Assembly (NCBI RefSeq): GCF_029784135.1
Contig: NC_073746.1
Coordinates: 150,385,556 to 150,449,555, forward strand
Origin: Toxorhynchites rutilus septentrionalis
Taxonomy: Eukaryota; Arthropoda; Insecta; Diptera; Culicidae
DNA length: 64,000 nt
Direction: 5' to 3'
In this document: one piece after another, positions 32,451-44,726 of the stretch
Layout of the letters: every line of letters begins with the position of its first letter
How positions within the stretch are numbered: the first letter of the stretch is position 1
The notes under the pieces: model-generated
The model's database searches: none
What the model was told of the DNA's origin: nothing
Seen by the model: the letters and a program-made list of their open reading frames with translations, nothing else
Translations under genes and position numbers: made by a program

Positions 32451-34220
32451 ATTGGTCGAAATTGACTACACATGCGGCGGGTCCCTAACAGAGGCATCAA
32501 AACCAAGCTGCTTGAGGGATATCGGCATTGTAAAATATATGGAAGTCGGGGGCATTTTGATATTGCAAGTAATGTGAGTGATACAAATTATTCTAGCAAA
32601 TAAAATTCAAATTTGGAACTTTGATGTTGGTTGCTTCGTGAAATTTCATATCAATGACCGTTCGTGTATTGTGAAAAATTTAGCACAAGTGTAAGTGTAA
32701 AATTGCATAGAGTAGCAGTTGTGTTGAAAATGACTTGATATGTGAAACGAATATTTCAATTTTCATAAATAAAAACCAAGGTGTGTTCTCGCTCGAGAAC
32801 ACGTGTCGTTTGGTTTAAGCTGTCTGTTTTGTTGTGTTCATTTTTATCCAATGCAATTTTATACGACGAGAAAAATTGGAAAAGTGAAGAAATATTAGAA
32901 AACGTGATTTCCCATATGCTCTACATATAGTATAGCATTGTTGTTAGTCCAAATAAAATTCGCATTGAGTTGAATAAACTCAGGAAGTAGAAATTATAAA
33001 ACAAAATTACCTTCCACTTCAAATGTAACATGTTTCGGTATCTTTTATCTGATACGCACCCTCCAACGTCTATTTACCATGCTTCTGTCATCATCACTCG
33101 GTAAACACTGGTAAAGTGAACAAACAATACCCAACAACCAAACAAAACGGTCCTTTTCAGAGTCACCGAATCAATATCAAAGAGTTTAACGATGTAATTC
33201 TTCAAACATATCCAAAATCAACAGATAGCCTAACGGAATCCCAGGTCGTACAACGCTCCTTTTCCGACATCAAACGGAAGCTTCGCCGAACAGGATACAA
33301 AACTTTATTTAATCCACCTAAAGGTGTAGGGACCATCCGAATTATACTAATGTGGTCAAAAACACTTGAAATGGTCACCAATGAGGTAATTTTGATAAAC
33401 TATGAAGTTCGATATATCGCATTATTGGATTCGTTTCTGGTCAGAAAGTCAATTTCCTAGAGAAGCTGATTCGGAACATATCCAGGTTACGTCAATGAGA
33501 TTTCATCACAAATGAACCAGTTTTAAGAAATAATTAAGTTTTTGGCATTGTTTATTGCTACGTATTGTTATAGACGTCAATAACAGAGATAAGAATGCTG
33601 AAGATCGGATACCATAAATATTTAGTTCTTTTTGAATAATATTTTGTGATAAATTGTATCAAAAGCTTTTTTGTAATCTAAAAAGAGAGCAATAATTTAA
33701 AAATTGATACAAGTTCAGTGACGGTATTTGTAGTACTTTGCGCACCCCTGGATTCAGCTTTTAGAGAAGGTTTTTTTCCATTTAGAGAATCAAGACGTTA
33801 CACTCAATTCTTACGTGTTTTTTGGATATAGAAAGTGTTAAAATCAATATGTTTCGGATTTCGGAATTCGAATTCGGATTTTTGGAATCACCTGGTTTAA
33901 CAAAATACACAACTTCAAAAACTATCAAACAGTTAAATCCTACGTATTAACCTCGATAGAGATAATTCTGGAACGTTGAGATAAAATTGAATTGTAAGTT
34001 GATGAGATATTTATTAGACACTCATCAATATTATTTCCGAATCAAAGAAGTTCGAAAGTCGTACATCCTGTTCATTGTGGTCAACTATCGTTTTGTTTAA
34101 TTTAGTCTCAACGTTATGACCGTGTACTTTGAACGACGACACTATCATTTCTGAGAACACACGGTGTCGTTACGAATGTTTAGCGAGTCTATAATTTTAA
34201 TTCAACATGATCTAGGATGT
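32451..34220. other. Unassigned DNA with one unrecognised open frame
   Basis: At 33116-33460 plus, a 114-residue frame starts MNKQYPTTKQNGPFQSHRIN and includes SFSDIKRKLRRTGYK. It is basic, has no recognisable domain and no neighbours that would support it. It could be a transposon relic or chance. The rest is AT-rich and featureless. Confidence 0.3.
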
Positions 34221-35204
34221 TATTACCGTTTTGTCTCATATTCCGAACAGTCTCAAATTCCGAACACAAATTCCGAAATTTACTATACGTCAATGTTATA
34301 AATAATTGAATAATAAAGGCTCAGACATTCTTTGGGGTATAGGCTAGATTTTAACATCATTCACAGGTATCGATACAGCCTATAATTTATAATATTAAAC
34401 ATTTGCAAAAAAATGACAGTCAAAACCAAAGATAAAATGTGAGCGTTAGCAAATTCCGTAAAAAACAAGCATCGTTAATTTTTCAATTGTTGTACTTGTT
34501 TCAACTATTTTGTTTGTCTTTTTTCATGCTAAGTGCTAGAAAAGGTATAAATCTACAGTAAATGGATGAAAACAATGATATTTTATGCAGAAATACTCAT
34601 TAAAATTAGTATTGATGTAGTGTTCGGAATTTGAATCAAGTTTCGACGCATGATTCAAATTCCGAACACTTCATTTTAAATGTAAATTTACTGATCTTTT
34701 ATGTTATAAATAATTGAATAATGAAAGCCTTAACATTCTTTGGGTTATAGGTTTCATTTTAACATCATTGACAGGTAACGATGCAGCCTATCTCATATAT
34801 AAAATTCTCGTGTCACGATGTTCGTGGTCAAACTCCTCCGAAACGGTTCGACAGATTTTAATGATAGTATACTCAAAAAACTTGGTAGGCATGAGAATAA
34901 GTCGTAAACTATATATGATACCGCTAGGATACCTATTACTTTATATTTGATACCGATTAGGGTGGTCCCATGCAAATAAAATCTGAATAACTTTGTTTTC
35001 ATATTTTTTTGCAAAAATTTGGCTTGAAAAAAAACTTATAACCATATATAACCAATTTTCACCCTCATCTCCTTTTTTTATCGCGATATATGTATTTTTA
35101 TATAAACGATACCAAATAATTGATTTGTCGTTAGTTTTTTGAACAGGACGAATTTATTTACGTTGTTTAATGCCAGATGGCACTTCGTCTTTTTCATCGA
35201 ATTT

Positions 35205-35660
35205 CACCCTACACATACGCAAGTAACCTCAATTCTACTAAAACTAGGAATATCGCCGGCGAGCTGGAAGCCTTTTTGGATGAGCACAATGAATTATTGA
35301 AATTATTCTAATCACACCCATGCTCGGAATGCAAAATAACAGTCATGCTATTGTCGTCAATCCTGATAAAAAACCGATTGAAGAGCACGTGCGCCACAGT
35401 TACTTTAATTATTAGGAACATCATTACTCATTTTGAATTAATATTTTAACATTTTGTGGTTGGAGGAAACGAAACAAACAAAAGAGTGCCCTCGATGGAT
35501 TCTTATGTGTGTCGTTTGATGAATTGGCGCAGTCAGGACAACGTCATTCTAGGATGTCTTGAGCTGTGTCAATAATCCATGGTCAACATATTCGCAAATG
35601 TAGAGAGCGAACGACTGCGATTCCTATGACAATCAACAGAAGCGGTTCGAGGAATGATAG
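35205..35660 (+). pseudogene. Helitron Rep-helicase protein relic
   Basis: Segments in shifting frames read YTYASNLNSTKTRNIAGELE, then AIVVNPDKKPIEEHVRH, then SMDSYVCRLMNWRSQDNVIL and VNIFANVESERLRFL. These match, in order, the N-terminal part of insect Helitron proteins that precedes the HUH nuclease. Several stops and frameshifts occur, and neither the HUH motif nor the helicase domain is present. The element can therefore move only with proteins from elsewhere. Confidence 0.7.
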
Positions 35661-35986
35661 CGAGACGCTATCATGATTAACACCTACACAGCCTTTGTTC
35701 AAACGACAGCACGTGTGTTCGAACAAAAGAAATGCAGTCTTTAATGGGCTCTATTACAAAATTACACGTATTTCGTCCAACATGTTGCTGGATGTATACA
35801 AGATTTATAGAAGAATCGTTAAGTTCGGACTGTTTTCTAAGTATTTAAACAACATCGAGTAATGATTTTCATCCAAATTTAAGCAATTTAAAATTATTTT
35901 CGTGTCTGCTAATCTGATGCAGATTAAATTGCTCCACGAATACGGATTACTTATTTTGAAGTTCATTTTGCGCCGGGGCAAGGTTG

Positions 35987-36193
35987 CTACATTTCATAGC
36001 ACGAATGATCAGATTTCTGAATGCAAAAGACGAATCCTGAGATCCGATCGATTCGGTCCATTTCTCTGTACATCATAGATCTCATCTCCATCTCCACATC
36101 ACACTCAGGTTCGGGAAGTTCCCACGGTCCAATGCAATACACTGTCAAATCCTCACGTATCTGCTCGATATCCACGTGGAATCTATCCTTCAT
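35987..36193 (-). other. Antisense 68-residue frame in the Helitron; possible captured fragment
   Basis: The frame starts MKDRFHVDIEQIREDLTVYC and contains GPWELPEPECDVEMEMRSMM. It is acidic and has a composition unlike translated AT-rich repeats. Helitrons often carry host gene fragments, but no parent gene is recognised and chance cannot be excluded. Confidence 0.3.
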
Positions 36194-37171
36194 CGATCAT
36201 AATCAATTGATTTTTTAGATGTATGTACATGTATTGCAATACATTAGCTATTTTTTATTCAACAGTCAAAATATTCACTAGAAGTAATTTATATGGCAGA
36301 ACAACGTTTGCCGGGTCAGCTAGTAATTTATAATATCAATCATTTGCAAAAAAATGACAATCAAAAGCAACGACAAAATGTTTGCGTTAGCAAATTTCGT
36401 AAAAAACAAGCATCGATAATTTCTCAGTTTTTGTAGTTTTTGCAACTATTTTGTTTGTTGTTTTCATGTTAAGTGCTAGAAACAGTAGGAATCTACAATA
36501 AATGGATGAAATAAAATGTAGTTATACAGAAATCTTCATTAAAATTAGTGTTCGGAATATGAATCAAATTTCTACGCAGGATTCAAATTGCGAACACTTC
36601 ATTTTTAAATGTGAATTTACTGAACTTTAATGTTATAAATAATTTAATATTCAAAACCCTGACATTCTTTAGGTTATAGACTTCATTTTAATGTCATTCA
36701 CAGGTATCGATACCGATATAGCGCCCTCGGTCCCGAAACCATGTATATTATAAGAAACAAATACAATCAATTATTAACAAAGCAAAATCCAATTTGTTTG
36801 CAAGCATAACATTTTTCCAAAAAAGACTAGCTAATTGAATTCCAGTCCAGTCCAGTTAGTCCAGTAGTTTAATAGTTATGATTTTTTTTTGAATGCATTT
36901 TTGCTGTTCGGAATTTGAGACAAAAGTGTTCGGCATATGAGTCAGTGACAAAAATGATGTTCGAAATTTGAGACAAATGTGATTAGTGTAATTTGTAGTT
37001 TTTCACCATGAAAACATATTTGTAAATCTTTTTTTTTTGTAGTCAAATGAAAAAGAAGGCTCTATAGTATCCAAAAATCAAATGAATTTCGCGATAAAGT
37101 ACCATTTTGAGTAATGAGACAATTTTTAAATGCCATCAAAGCTTATGTGTTCGGAATTTGAGACAAAACGG

Positions 37172-38193
37172 TCGATTTTTCACTGTGCGTATAGATAACG
37201 TATTTGTACACATGAAGCCAATTGATTGAAGAAGGTTTTTGTATTCATATCACCTACGATGAAAACTTGTACTGTAACTGCGGAATTGAAACAGCCCTTC
37301 TTTGTCTCTATTGACAGTTCTGTTTCACTGCTAGGGGTCCAAGCGAAAGGAATGTGACACTCATTCATTTAGATATTATAACTCTAGTTCTTGTGCTTAT
37401 ATTAGAAAAGCAGATGATTTTAGTTGACCAAAATTTTTGCTTTAGTTTTATTGTTGATTTGAATAAATTGAATAAATGATAATATTAGTTTGTTTTTTTT
37501 TAGTGAATAGACTAGTGACTCGATAATAAAACTAATAATCTTATTTTTTTATCAATTTCCTCTTATTTTCACACCCCTTTGGCAATGAACAACTGCGTAA
37601 ATTTCCTGACCACGAATTCGTGTCATATTTCCTTTCAGCAGCTTTCAAAAGCCTAAACGCTCCGAATTTCATCAATTATGGCTAGCAACCCACCTCCAAC
37701 GCAATTTCCTCCCAGGTGATCGAGCTGGCAACACAATAACATTCCGCCAAATGTTGCTGCTTTATCGCACGAAACAATCAACGTCAGCGGATGGAGATTT
37801 AAACGAAATTCCCAGGCACAACATCTTAATGCGATTTCCAGTTTGGGGCAAATTGTTTTAAAAGAACCGCGAAATCGAGGGAAGAAATAATCTCGGGCTC
37901 GGAAGAAATGGGAAACGAGAGCTGCTCGGGAACGGAACGATAGGGCTTGGGCTGCCCCTTCCGATAATTAATGCCTTTTCGAAAGTAAATAAAATGTTAT
38001 CGTCTGGTTCGAAACACGCGCCAGAGTCGAGCTTAGCCCCCGTTCCGAGATTGGCCCAAAGAGGTCGTCTCCGGGCTCCGGTGGTGTTGGTCCCACTGGT
38101 ATTGAGTGAACGAACAGGGCGAAAGAGTCGGGTAATGCGGGTCTTTGGCTCAGTAGCCGGATTCGATTAAGATGAAATAAGAATCTGTGTAAT
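37172..38193. other. Unassigned, mostly single-copy DNA
   Basis: No supported gene. From 37600 to 38190 the DNA is GC-richer and non-repetitive; a minus frame at 37968-38231 overlaps the inverted-repeat edge and has no recognisable domain. Confidence 0.35.
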
Positions 38194-38990
38194 CCTCTCA
38201 AGGCTGCTCCGTGGAAGTGGGTTTGGAACATGCGGCGAAGTCATTTGTTCGATCTCCACCTCCGATACGGGATGGATTGAACCTACTAGTGTTACTCGCT
38301 TCGAAATCGATTAGCCTGCGCTCAGACATACACGATCCGATATAAACCTAAATATCCGGTGGCTTGACATTTATATATTTGACTGACCGATGTTCGTTCA
38401 GAGTAATCTAACGTATCCGAATGTGTTGTCTTAATGTCGTGATGAAAAATTGATCACCCCTACTTGATGGATGGAATGGATTGGCGTACACAATCAACTG
38501 AACGAGGCAAAATAATTAAGAGAATGAACAAATTAATTATTTGTGACGGAAATTACATTTCAAATTATTTGATAATTTGCTTTCGCGGAGATAGCGACTG
38601 TTTAAAATAGGGAAGGTACCGACGTCGACGTAAATTTATCCAGGTCGGGCCAATGTTCGTTTTACTTCGAAACATCGGCTGAACCAACGGAATATTGATT
38701 GCCCAGGATTTTTGCCCACTTCCAGCTGGAGAGTATTAATACTTTCACGTGATCTGAACTATTTTTGTGCACAAGTCACCGATTGTGCTGATCCATGGTT
38801 TGGTTCCACACCTGCACAAATCGTATTGGAAACATAACCAGCTATACTATTCAGATGCATGCAACTAGACAAAAACGAAACGATTTGTACAAATGTGTGT
38901 ACACAATTTTGTCGTTCTTCTCGAAATGCTAACGGAATCTTGATGCTCGTGGAAATGTTCGACAATGTTTCCCCATATTTTACTCTCCAC
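38194..38990 (+). repeat. Left arm of a large inverted repeat (797 bp)
   Basis: It runs from cctctcaaggctgctccgtg to ttactctcca and is the inverse of 39637-40432, with scattered substitutions and small gaps (a few per cent by eye). Both edges are sharp. A 68-residue frame (minus here, plus in the other arm) is preserved but has no recognisable domain. Confidence 0.93.
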
Positions 38991-39636
38991 CGGTGCCGAT
39001 TTATGGCGGGCCGTGAACGCTGATTGCCTCGTGTAATTCACGGCAACGCGGCAGGGATACCAGCGCGCGCGATTGACCAAGTTGACAAACTTCAGCAACG
39101 ATGCGACATAGTTGCTTGATTGGATACTATTGCGACGAGATGTTGTGTTTTATGTTTCTGGGTCGATAGTTGAATTACTGCTCTGCGCAGTGTTGTGTGG
39201 TCGCAGGTGTGCGGGTTAATAAGAAGTAACGACTGTGAATCAGTGCCAGGAAGTCAATATAGCTAGCTTTGCAATAAATATGTCGTGAAATCATGGAAAC
39301 TCCTTCAAGCTACCGACTAATTAAATATGTTCGTTATTGAAGTCTAATTAAAATGTTCTTTAGTGTTGAAGTTTCGCACTTTATTAGACTGGAAACGAGA
39401 AAAACTTGTATAAGCAACCGAAGATGGCGAAGAACTCAATTTCAATTTCAACTCAACATTTATATCACATTATTTTTGAATCCTTAGCAACGTCAAAATT
39501 CACTATCATTCCCGTACATTGTCGAGACGAAACTGTATAATGTATATGATATACATTATATTGTTTCCAGTAGGTTTGGTTCGAAAAGGACACAACACTG
39601 AATAAACAACACCCCTTACATCCTTATACGGCTATT
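38991..39636. other. Spacer of the large inverted repeat
   Basis: The 646-bp spacer is unrelated to the arms. Its left part is GC-rich (gcgggccgtgaacgctgatt) and its right part AT-rich. There is a short inverted motif near 39540 (tatatgatatacattata). No gene is seen. Confidence 0.5.
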
Positions 39637-40432
39637 TGGAGAGTAAAATATGGGGAAACATTGTCGAACATTTCCACGAGCATCAAGATTCCGTTAGCAT
39701 TTCGAGAAGAACGACAAAATTGTGTACACACATTTGTACAAATTGTTTCGTTTATGTCTAGTTGCATGCATCTGAATAGTATAGCTGGTTATGTTTCCAA
39801 TACAATTTGTGCAGGTGTGGAACCAAACCATGGATCAGCACAATCGGTGACTTGTGCACAAAAATAGTTCAGATCACGCGAAAGTATGATTACTCTCCAG
39901 CTGGAAGTGGGCAAAAATCCTGGGCAATCAATATTCCGTTGGTTCAGCCGATGTTTCGAAGTAAAACGAACATTGGCCCGACCTGGATAAATTTACGTCG
40001 ACGTCGGTACCTTCCCTATTTTAAACAGTCGCTATCTCCGCGAAAGCAAATTATCAAATAATTTGAAATGTAATTTCCGTCACAAATAATTAATTTGTTC
40101 ATTCTCTTAATTATTTTGCCTCGTTCAGTTGATTGTGTACGGCAATTCATTCCATCCATCAAGTAGGGGTGATCAATTTTTCATCACGACATTAAGACAA
40201 CACATTCGGATACGTTAGATTACTCTGAACGAACATCGGTCAGTCAAATATATAAATGTCAAGCCTCCGGATATTTTGGTTTATATCGGATCGTGTATGT
40301 CTGAGCACAGACTAATCGATTTTGAAACGAGTAACACTAGTAGGTTCAATCCATCCAGTATCGGAGGTGGAGATCGACCAAATGACTTCGCTGCATGTTC
40401 CAAACCCACTTCCACGGAGCAACCTTGAGAGG
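39637..40432 (-). repeat. Right arm of the large inverted repeat (796 bp)
   Basis: It is the inverse of 38194-38990. Differences such as cgcgaaagta against the inverse of tttcacgtg (about 39877) show that the two arms have diverged independently. Confidence 0.93.
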
Positions 40433-40485
40433 TTGCCGAATTTTGAGTTTGAATGAAAATTTTTACCTCATTTGTTTGATTACCT

Positions 40486-41210
40486 AGCTGACCCGGCAAA
40501 CTTCGTCCCGCCCAAAATTTGGTTTTTGTTTTCAATACCTTCAAACATTCACGTTTTCTTACTAAGCGCAAGTTCATGAGTCCAATCGCAGAACTGTTCA
40601 TTGATACCAAAACTCATCATTATAATATCAGATTATTTTCAGACACAATTCTCGTTCAAGATTTTTCAACCACTTGCAAATAACATGTTTCTCCGTTACA
40701 TGGAATAAATGTTTGATACAGGAAATATAATAGATTAAAGACAGACCCCTCCCCTCTTCTCCCGTTAGATAGGGGGGAGGAGTGTGTATGCATTAGAGAA
40801 ACATTTCGTGTCCCCTAAAATCTTCAAATGTCAAATTTGGCTCCATTTGCTTGATTAGTTTTCGAGTTATGCAGAAATTTGTTTTTTCGTTTGTATGACA
40901 GCCCACCCAAAGAGAGGGGGAGGAGTGTCGAACCACCATAGAAACATATATTGCATCCTAAAACCTCTACATGTCAAATTTGGTTTCGTTTGCTTGATTA
41001 GTTCTCGAGTTATGCAGAAATTTGTGTTTCATTTGTATGGCAGACCACAAACAAACCCCCCCCTCCCCCCTAGGGAATGGGGAGAAGTGTCGAAGCACCT
41101 TAGAAATGTTTCTTCCCCATAAAACCTCCACATGCCAAATTTTGTTCCGTTTGCTTGATTAGTTCTTGAATTATGCGTAAATGTATGCTTCATTTGTATG
41201 GAATCAACGA
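40486..41210 (-). mobile_element. Helitron-like fragment with minisatellite, copy 3
   Basis: It begins ctagctgacccggcaaac, the inverse of the 3' end of the Helitron at 36323. It continues with the same segment as 4702 (ttataatatcagattatttt) and then three minisatellite units at about 40832, 40976 and 41134. No 5' end was found, so it is truncated or rearranged. Confidence 0.65.
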
Positions 41211-41760
41211 AAATTATTCTTTTGTTTCGATTATTAGTTGCTTGGTAATCTTTCGATTAATAATATTTTTTTGCAATCAATAATCGAATAATCGAACGAT
41301 TATCGGCCATCACTAGTCTTTCAGGCATTCGAGTAATCAACAATCTTCCTTAACCCTTTCTCTATAGCAGTGTGCTCCGTCGGAGTGTTACCGCTGAACG
41401 GAGCATTGCGCCGAAAAGTATGCACGTCGCGCTGGTGTGATCGATGTGCAGTATTACCCTCATTCGCCTAAAGACGACGTTCGTACACACAGCTCATCGC
41501 GCAGCACACAGGTCGTAGCTCGTAGTGAAAGGTTTAATGCTGATATCACACATAGCAGTTTAGCTTAATACGAAGAGGTGTGATTTTGTTCGTAATTTCA
41601 AATACGAGGAAGAGGATCGATGAAATCGGTTTTCACGCCATCTGAGGCAGAGTGCTTCTGTTTGTTTGCATCAAATGCACAGACTGTCGTTTATATGCGT
41701 TATCAAAAGTGGATTGAAGTGGTTAAAAACATGGAGAGATGGTGATGTTGGAACAAATAT
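41211..41760. other. Unassigned DNA with a possible small MITE
   Basis: At about 41350-41537, ttaaccctttc and its near inverse gaaaggtttaa bound GC-richer sequence. This could be a MITE with a TTAA-like site. The rest is featureless. Confidence 0.3.
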
Positions 41761-41763
41761 ATA

Positions 41764-43274
41764 CACTCTGTCCAACTTCTATAAGACCAGGTGATGATCT
41801 TGCTGCTTTGTGTCATTGTAAACAAACAATGCTTCATTTTATATTCTAGTGTGTAGGTATTGGTGACTATCATACACTGCATGATTTTCATATGGGTGTT
41901 TACACTGAGCGTAAACGAATGTTTTCGTATTTTTCAACTGTCAAGTTTCTATAAGACCAGTTACATTTTTCGTTGTTTTAGTTGTTTTGATCAATAAATC
42001 TGGAAAATGCCGAAGGGAAAAGTGCTCAGGGAGAAAGAAGAAAGACAAATCGATGCATTTCACCAAGAAAATGTTGATATCAGAGAAATTGCTTGTCGGA
42101 TTGGGCGATCCCATCCAGTAGTGCTTATTTATTTGGCGAATCCTCAAGGATACGGTAAGAAGGAGAGAGCTCCACATAAATCGAAGCTCTCTGACCGGCA
42201 TAAGCGGGAAATAGTTAGTACAGCTTGGAATACCTCAAAATCGCTTATGCAAATAAAGCAATATTTCAACTTCTCAACTACTAGAGTGACAATTCGTCAA
42301 ATTTTGGTAAAAAATCCTCACATGAGAAGGGTTTAAAAGTTAAAGCACCTCATCTTACACCATCTCACATCGGAAGACGTCTGAGTTTTGCCAAAGCTCA
42401 CGCGAAGCGATAGTGGGACATGGTATGTTGTGACGAAAAATGTTTCCGAAAGAATACATTTTCAATGTATAGACTATCTTCACTGACGAAAAAAAGTTCA
42501 ATTTGGATGGTCCTCATAATTTCAATGGGTACTGGCGTGATTTACGGAAGAAGGAACAGTATTTTTCAACCAGGAATTTTGATGGAGGCTCGTGCATGGT
42601 TTAGGCGGGATTCTGTGCAACCGGAAAGCTCAAGATAGCTTTCACATCATTAAAAAATTACACACATGTTCTGGAATCTTCTCTCCTACCGTTTTTGCGT
42701 GGATATCGTCACAAAAAAATCATATTCCAGGAAAACAATGCTACTATTCATTAGTAAGTAAACTAAGCAATTAATTAAGGCCAAACAAATATTTTTTTGG
42801 ACTGGCCGGCTCGCTCTCCAGACTTGAATCCTGTTGAAAATCTTAGGGGGGATCCTTGTACGCAGAATCTACACTGAGGGAAAACTTTAAACAACGATTG
42901 AAGAGCTCAAGGTCGCAATTCGGAAAAAATTGAAAAATATCGAGGAATCCGTTCAGCACAATTTGGTGAATAGTTTTCAACACGTCGTCGAAACGGCAAG
43001 GTTGCCAATTATTGACATGTAAATCAGCCGATCGTTTTGAATTTTTCGTTGACAATACTTATGAACATTGAAGTGGTCTTATATAAACTGGACAGCTGAA
43101 ATTATCATATTTAAACTCAATAGATAAACAAACAACTCTTTTGAACGAAATTGACGTTAAATATTTTTGATTCTAAGCATTCAACAATGTATGAATGTAT
43201 CTTGTTGAAATTCTAACTGTTTTGTGTTGCAACGAAATAGAATCAGGGTGGTTTTATAGAAGTTGGACAGAGTG
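41764..43274 (+). mobile_element. Tc1-type transposon, 1511 bp, degenerate
   Basis: The ends cactctgtccaacttctata and the inverse (to 43274) are flanked by TA (41762-41763 and 43275-43276). A second taagaccag phrase near 41951 suggests that the transposase-binding motif is repeated subterminally. It encodes a broken Tc1 transposase. Confidence 0.88.
42007..43018 (+). pseudogene. Tc1-like transposase, DD34E type, with frameshifts and stops
   Basis: The N-terminal frame (42007-42336, MPKGKVLREKEERQIDAFHQ) contains both helix-turn-helix motifs, including IREIACRIGRSHPVV. The catalytic part continues in other frames: TDEKKFNLDGP (first Asp, about 42484), then NFDGGSCMV before a stop in place of Trp, then IIFQENNATIH with Glu-Asn where QDN is expected, and DWPARSPDLNPVENL with the final Glu. 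The second Asp appears lost, and at least three frame changes are present. It is inactive. Confidence 0.87.
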
Positions 43275-43689
43275 TATCGCCTGTGTATCATCTGTGAAAA
43301 AATACACTGTTCTAGCTATAACACTAAGAAAAACAAGAACTTTCGCATTCTTGTCTGATAGAATGTTCATCGTAGCTATTTATAAAACGGAATGTATTAT
43401 TTTTGATTTTATTTGTTTTTTATAGATTACATGGTTAACACGTTGAGCCCCGAATTGTTCTTGCTGCGCTTTCCATTCAGCCCGCATCCAGAGCGTTTTC
43501 GCAATATCAGTGTCGGTCCCAGCTCCCAAAGATGCTTACTGTAAAAATAGAAAATAGTCAGAAATTGACTAAAAAGTAGTCACATTTTGTAAAACATCTG
43601 GAAACATACACTAATCATATGTCATATGTCGCAATTTGTTTCTTTATATCAAAGCACGCATTGCACTGAGTATTTAAAAATGAAACTGT

Positions 43690-44345
43690 TCATGAAAAAT
43701 CGTTTCTCGACTCTCGGTCAAAACCATCAACAAAGCTAGGAGCTTGTTGCATCAGAACAGCACGAGAGCAAATACGAATGGCAAATAAAAGTATCGAAGG
43801 TGTACTATTCACATGTACAGGAATTGAACAAGTTCTAAGTTTCGCGCAACGAAAACAAGCAACACACTCAAAGCCAAACGCTAGAAGCGACTTATACTCA
43901 TTTGCGCTCTTCACCTTTTTTCGCCTGTTTTGCCATGGCTCGGATGGTTGTGTTAATTGCAATGCCAGATGCACTTCAAGTGAAATATTCCCTAGCTTTC
44001 ACAGCTCGAGGGGAAACATAAAACACAAAACGAGCAGAATGAGCGACCTTTGTTGTTTCGGGAACAGAAAGATTCTGTGAATTTTCCTCAGAAGATATGC
44101 AATGCTTATACGCTAGCGACAGCTTACTTACTGTACCAGGGTGGAGTTTACTTCGCAAACATTCTCTTTTCGCTATCCCCCTTCGTTGTTTCTATTCTAG
44201 CGGCTGCTTAAGTTGCCCGTTGTTGACAGCTCTGTTCGGGAAAACACACAAATAGATAGAACAAATGTATGGGGAAAATTTTCATCAATTTAAACCATAT
44301 ACAGACTATGGGATTGTAATGTATAGCATTATTCACGTTAACTTT
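43690..44345 (-). mobile_element. GACGTAG-family element Y, 5'-truncated
   Basis: 44200-44345 matches the 5' region of X1 and X2 (gacagctctgttcgg, agaacaaatgtatgggga, taatgtatagcat) but stops about 70 bp short of the gacgtag end, at the CACGTG MITE. A minus-strand tataag lies near 44105, and a 95-residue minus frame (43690-43974) follows, with no recognisable domain. The 3' limit is uncertain. Confidence 0.5.
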
Positions 44346-44470
44346 AGGAGCTGTCCACACACCACGTGGGCAACTTGAGGGGGGCAGGGGGTACGCGAAT
44401 GTCCACGCTTATCCACGGTGAGGGGAGTATGGGTTATGAATAATATCCACGTGGATACGCTTAATAAGTA
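44346..44470. mobile_element. MITE with tgtccac ends, copy 1
   Basis: ggagctgtccacacaccacg at the left, a G-rich middle and tccacgtggat at the right resemble, in inverse, the sequence at 49648-49770. The word ccacgtgg is present in both copies. It is non-coding. Confidence 0.5.
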
Positions 44471-44726
44471 TAGTATAAATGAAGTCTGAAATTTCTTCAG
44501 AATTTTCAAAGATTTTTTGAAACTGTCCACCCTTTGCACTTCGTACTGTTTTAATAGAAGAATTGAGCTACCTGAGAGTAGAGTAGAGAGTAGAGAGTTG
44601 AGAGAGTCGAACATCCACCTTTTTCTCATATTGTTCAATACTTTCACTGTAATGTATACTTTGAGAATAACTCACATAAAAATCACTGATATCTTGGGGA
44701 TCAAATGAGTTAGAAACGCAAAAGTA

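Larger units (their letters stand above)
34791..36323 (+). mobile_element. Helitron, 1533 bp, exact A/T insertion
   Basis: The element starts tctcatatataaaattctcg and ends gccgggtcagctag. It lies between A (34790) and T (36324). The uninterrupted site cagcctataatttataat is present in the neighbouring repeat block at about 34378-34395. Joining the two flanks here restores it exactly with no duplication, which is the Helitron mode of insertion (TC...CTAG between A and T). An imperfect stem ggcaga/tttgcc lies shortly before the end. It holds broken remains of the Rep-helicase protein. Confidence 0.88.
34226..37171. mobile_element. TIR element with ccgttttgtctca ends, interrupted by a Helitron
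   Basis: The left end ccgttttgtctcatattccg and the inverse right end (to 37171) follow TA at 34224-34225; the right flank is tc, a possible mutation. The word attccgaacac or its inverse recurs through the element. A block of about 400 bp with ataaataattgaataat and a gtatcgatacagcctata phrase occurs three times (34297, 34700 and 36628). The Helitron lies in the second block. The same termini bound 44727-47247. Confidence 0.65.

Noticed and set aside
38194..40432. Sequencing or assembly foldback artefact
   Set aside because: The arms differ by scattered substitutions and small gaps and have different outer flanks, which an artefactual foldback would not produce. Long reads would still be decisive.
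43195..43425. 76-residue plus frame crossing the right end of the Tc1 element
   Set aside because: It spans the terminal repeat and flanking DNA, so it cannot be an ancestral gene.
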